64,000 bases of DNA from NCBI RefSeq assembly GCF_009827495.1, contig NZ_WTZA01000001.1, positions 806,001 through 870,000 of the forward strand, written 5' to 3'. Made by a program: the position numbers and the translations under genes. The notes beneath the pieces are model-generated. The model ran no database searches. It was given only the letters and a program-made list of their open reading frames with translations, and was not told the DNA's origin. Origin of the DNA: Tsuneonella aeria (lineage in GTDB: Bacteria > Pseudomonadota > Alphaproteobacteria > Sphingomonadales > Sphingomonadaceae). The first letter of the stretch is position 1. Each line of letters opens with the position of its first letter. Below, piece by piece: positions 62,984-64,000 of the stretch.

Positions 62984-63253
62984 ATGACCACCATGTTCCT
63001 GATCGCGCCATTCGCCGCCATCGCCGTCGCAAGCCTCCTCACGATCGCCGATGCCGCAGTGCGCGGGTGGAACGCGGCCAGGAACCTCCGCGCGGACGCG
63101 GACCGGCAGGATTCGCTTCGCCAGATCGTCGTGCGTTTCGAAGATCAGGTGCAGATGGCGCGCATGCCGGCGTTGCGGCCGGCCACAGTCAATGCGGGCC
63201 GGCGTCAGCGCCAAGGTGCGCGCTCACCGGAACGGCTGCGCGCTGTCGCCTGA
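62984..63253 (+). CDS. small membrane protein, putative SOS-regulated
   Basis: 89 aa from ATG 62984, with AAGGG about 9 nt upstream; ATG 62993 is an alternative. One N-terminal membrane segment (FLIAPFAAIAVASLLTIADAAV), then a charged helical part (ARNLRADADRQDSLRQIVVRF) and an Arg-rich tail. No family recognised. The LexA box upstream suggests DNA-damage induction. Small membrane SOS proteins in Caulobacter (SidA, DidA) inhibit division, so that role is an idea to test, not a claim. Overlaps the 3' end of pssA by 65 nt. Confidence 0.6.
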   Translation: MTTMFLIAPFAAIAVASLLTIADAAVRGWNAARNLRADADRQDSLRQIVVRFEDQVQMARMPALRPATVNAGRRQRQGARSPERLRAVA

Positions 63254-64000
63254 CCCGCGCATACCGCGCCCAGGCGTAGGGGATCAGCGCCAAATAACCG
63301 ATGCAGATCGCCGCAAGCGTCCACCACGGCTCCAGCAGGAGCGCCGCGAAGATCATCCCCACTACCGCGATTACGCCGAGCCGCACCGCACGCCGGGGGC
63401 GCATCAGGGTCCAGCTCAACGTCGCGATGTTCGATATCATCAGGAACGCCATCAGCGCGGTCCACGGCGCCACCAGTCGGGGATCGCGGAAGATCGGCTC
63501 TCCCGTCGCCATCCACAGGTAGATCGGCAGCATGGCAAGACCGGCCCCCACCGGGGCGGGGACCCCGGTGAGGAATCCGGCGGACTTGTGCGGCTGGTCC
63601 GTCACGTCGATCTGCGCGTTGAATCGTGCAAGGCGCAACGCGCCGCACACGGCAAATGCAAGGGCTGCAAACCAGCCCAGGCGCGTCATGTCGCTGAGCG
63701 ACCAGAGAAACAGGATCAGCGCCGGCGCCGTCCCGAAGCTGAGCGAATCGGCCAGGCTGTCCAGCTCTGCACCGAAGCGGGACTGCGCCTTCAGCAGGCG
63801 GGCAATGCGGCCGTCGATACCGTCGAGCACCCCGGCCAGGATGATCGCCAGGACCGCTTCGGCCCACATGCCCGAAATGCCGAAGCGGATGCCGGTGAGC
63901 CCGGAACAGAGCGCCGCCGCCGTGATCGCGTTGGGTACCACCGCCCGCATCGCCAGCCCGCGCTGGCCGCTGCCGCGCGGCGGGAGCGGCGTTTCGTCCT
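63189..64000 (-). CDS. pssA: CDP-diacylglycerol-serine O-phosphatidyltransferase (5' end beyond window)
   Basis: The frame is open to the right edge (residues reading DETPLPPRG before the first internal ATG at 63950), so the gene probably starts outside the window. At least 253 aa. CDP-alcohol phosphatidyltransferase motif D-G-x2-G-R-x8-G-x3-D-x3-D from DGIDGRIARLL to LDSLAD; LRLARFNAQ typical of PssA. Multi-pass membrane protein making phosphatidylserine, the precursor of PE. Convergent with the small SOS-box gene. Confidence 0.92.
   Translation of the reverse strand, partial: DETPLPPRGSGQRGLAMRAVVPNAITAAALCSGLTGIRFGISGMWAEAVLAIILAGVLDGIDGRIARLLKAQSRFGAELDSLADSLSFGTAPALILFLWSLSDMTRLGWFAALAFAVCGALRLARFNAQIDVTDQPHKSAGFLTGVPAPVGAGLAMLPIYLWMATGEPIFRDPRLVAPWTALMAFLMISNIATLSWTLMRPRRAVRLGVIAVVGMIFAALLLEPWWTLAAICIGYLALIPYAWARYARVRRQRAAVPVSAHLGADAGPH

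Noticed and set aside
1..64000. CRISPR arrays, insertion sequences or integrated elements
   Set aside because: No regularly spaced direct repeats, transposase-like frames, or target-site duplications were seen; both tRNA genes are intact and lack adjacent integrases.

Overview
The window is about 64 kb of gene-dense, high-GC DNA that reads like an alphaproteobacterium of the order Sphingomonadales (Erythrobacter/Novosphingobium-like). The basis is the housekeeping content and order (rpsB-tsf-pyrH-frr-uppS-cdsA-dxr-rseP-bamA-ompH-fabZ), a RibBX-type riboflavin protein, an L31 without zinc cysteines, a GTTC-N7-GTTC type LexA box and a GGAAC-N16-CGTT type general-stress promoter. The assignment is inferred from recognition only; no database search was possible. 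No insertion sequence, prophage or CRISPR array was seen.

Positions 1-22774 are a steroid catabolic island. A minus-strand operon runs from about 12153 to beyond the left edge: SDR, hsaC (extradiol dioxygenase), ipdA/ipdB, a crotonase, ipdC, echA20-like crotonase, an acyl-CoA dehydrogenase pair, fadA6-like thiolase, SnoaL-like protein, SDR and a second acyl-CoA dehydrogenase pair. A plus-strand operon starts from the same intergenic region at 12295: hsaA (oxygenase), hsaD (hydrolase), hsaE (hydratase), a 3-ketosteroid dehydrogenase-like flavoprotein, SnoaL, EthD, a PAPS sulfotransferase, then SDR, SRPBCC and SnoaL. Downstream, an SDR diverges from a BaiE-like SnoaL gene and hsaB (flavin reductase with a MarR-like C-terminal domain). 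HsaA/B hydroxylate the aromatised A ring, HsaC cleaves it, HsaD splits off the chain that HsaE hydrates, and FadE/Ech/Ipd/FadA6 open rings C and D and beta-oxidise the products. kshAB, a canonical delta1-kstD, fadD3, hsaF/hsaG and a dedicated regulator are not in the window. A 10-bp arm (GATTTGCGTA) with the same 18-nt spacer lies in both divergent promoter regions and is a candidate shared operator.

Positions 22900-44350 are mostly core genes: HTH-RibBX, tRNA-Met, 2H phosphoesterase, mltG, fabF, acpP, an envelope/stress trio (DUF3618, holin-like, Ala/Ser/Gly-rich protein), aspS, rnd-oxyR, pgsA, an LplT-like transporter, csbD under a putative EcfG promoter, an EVE protein, a GGDEF-EAL protein, dapF-mtaB-ftsY-yciB and kup. 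Positions 44351-49182 hold ccmC-D-E-F-G-H-I for cytochrome c maturation, followed by an amino-acid dehydrogenase, tRNA-His, a 2OG-Fe(II) oxygenase and rpmE.

Positions 51685-64000 are the conserved fabZ-ompH-bamA-rseP-dxr-cdsA-uppS-frr-pyrH-tsf-rpsB block read leftwards. It is followed by a divergent small membrane-protein gene behind a LexA box and by pssA, whose frame is open to the right edge.
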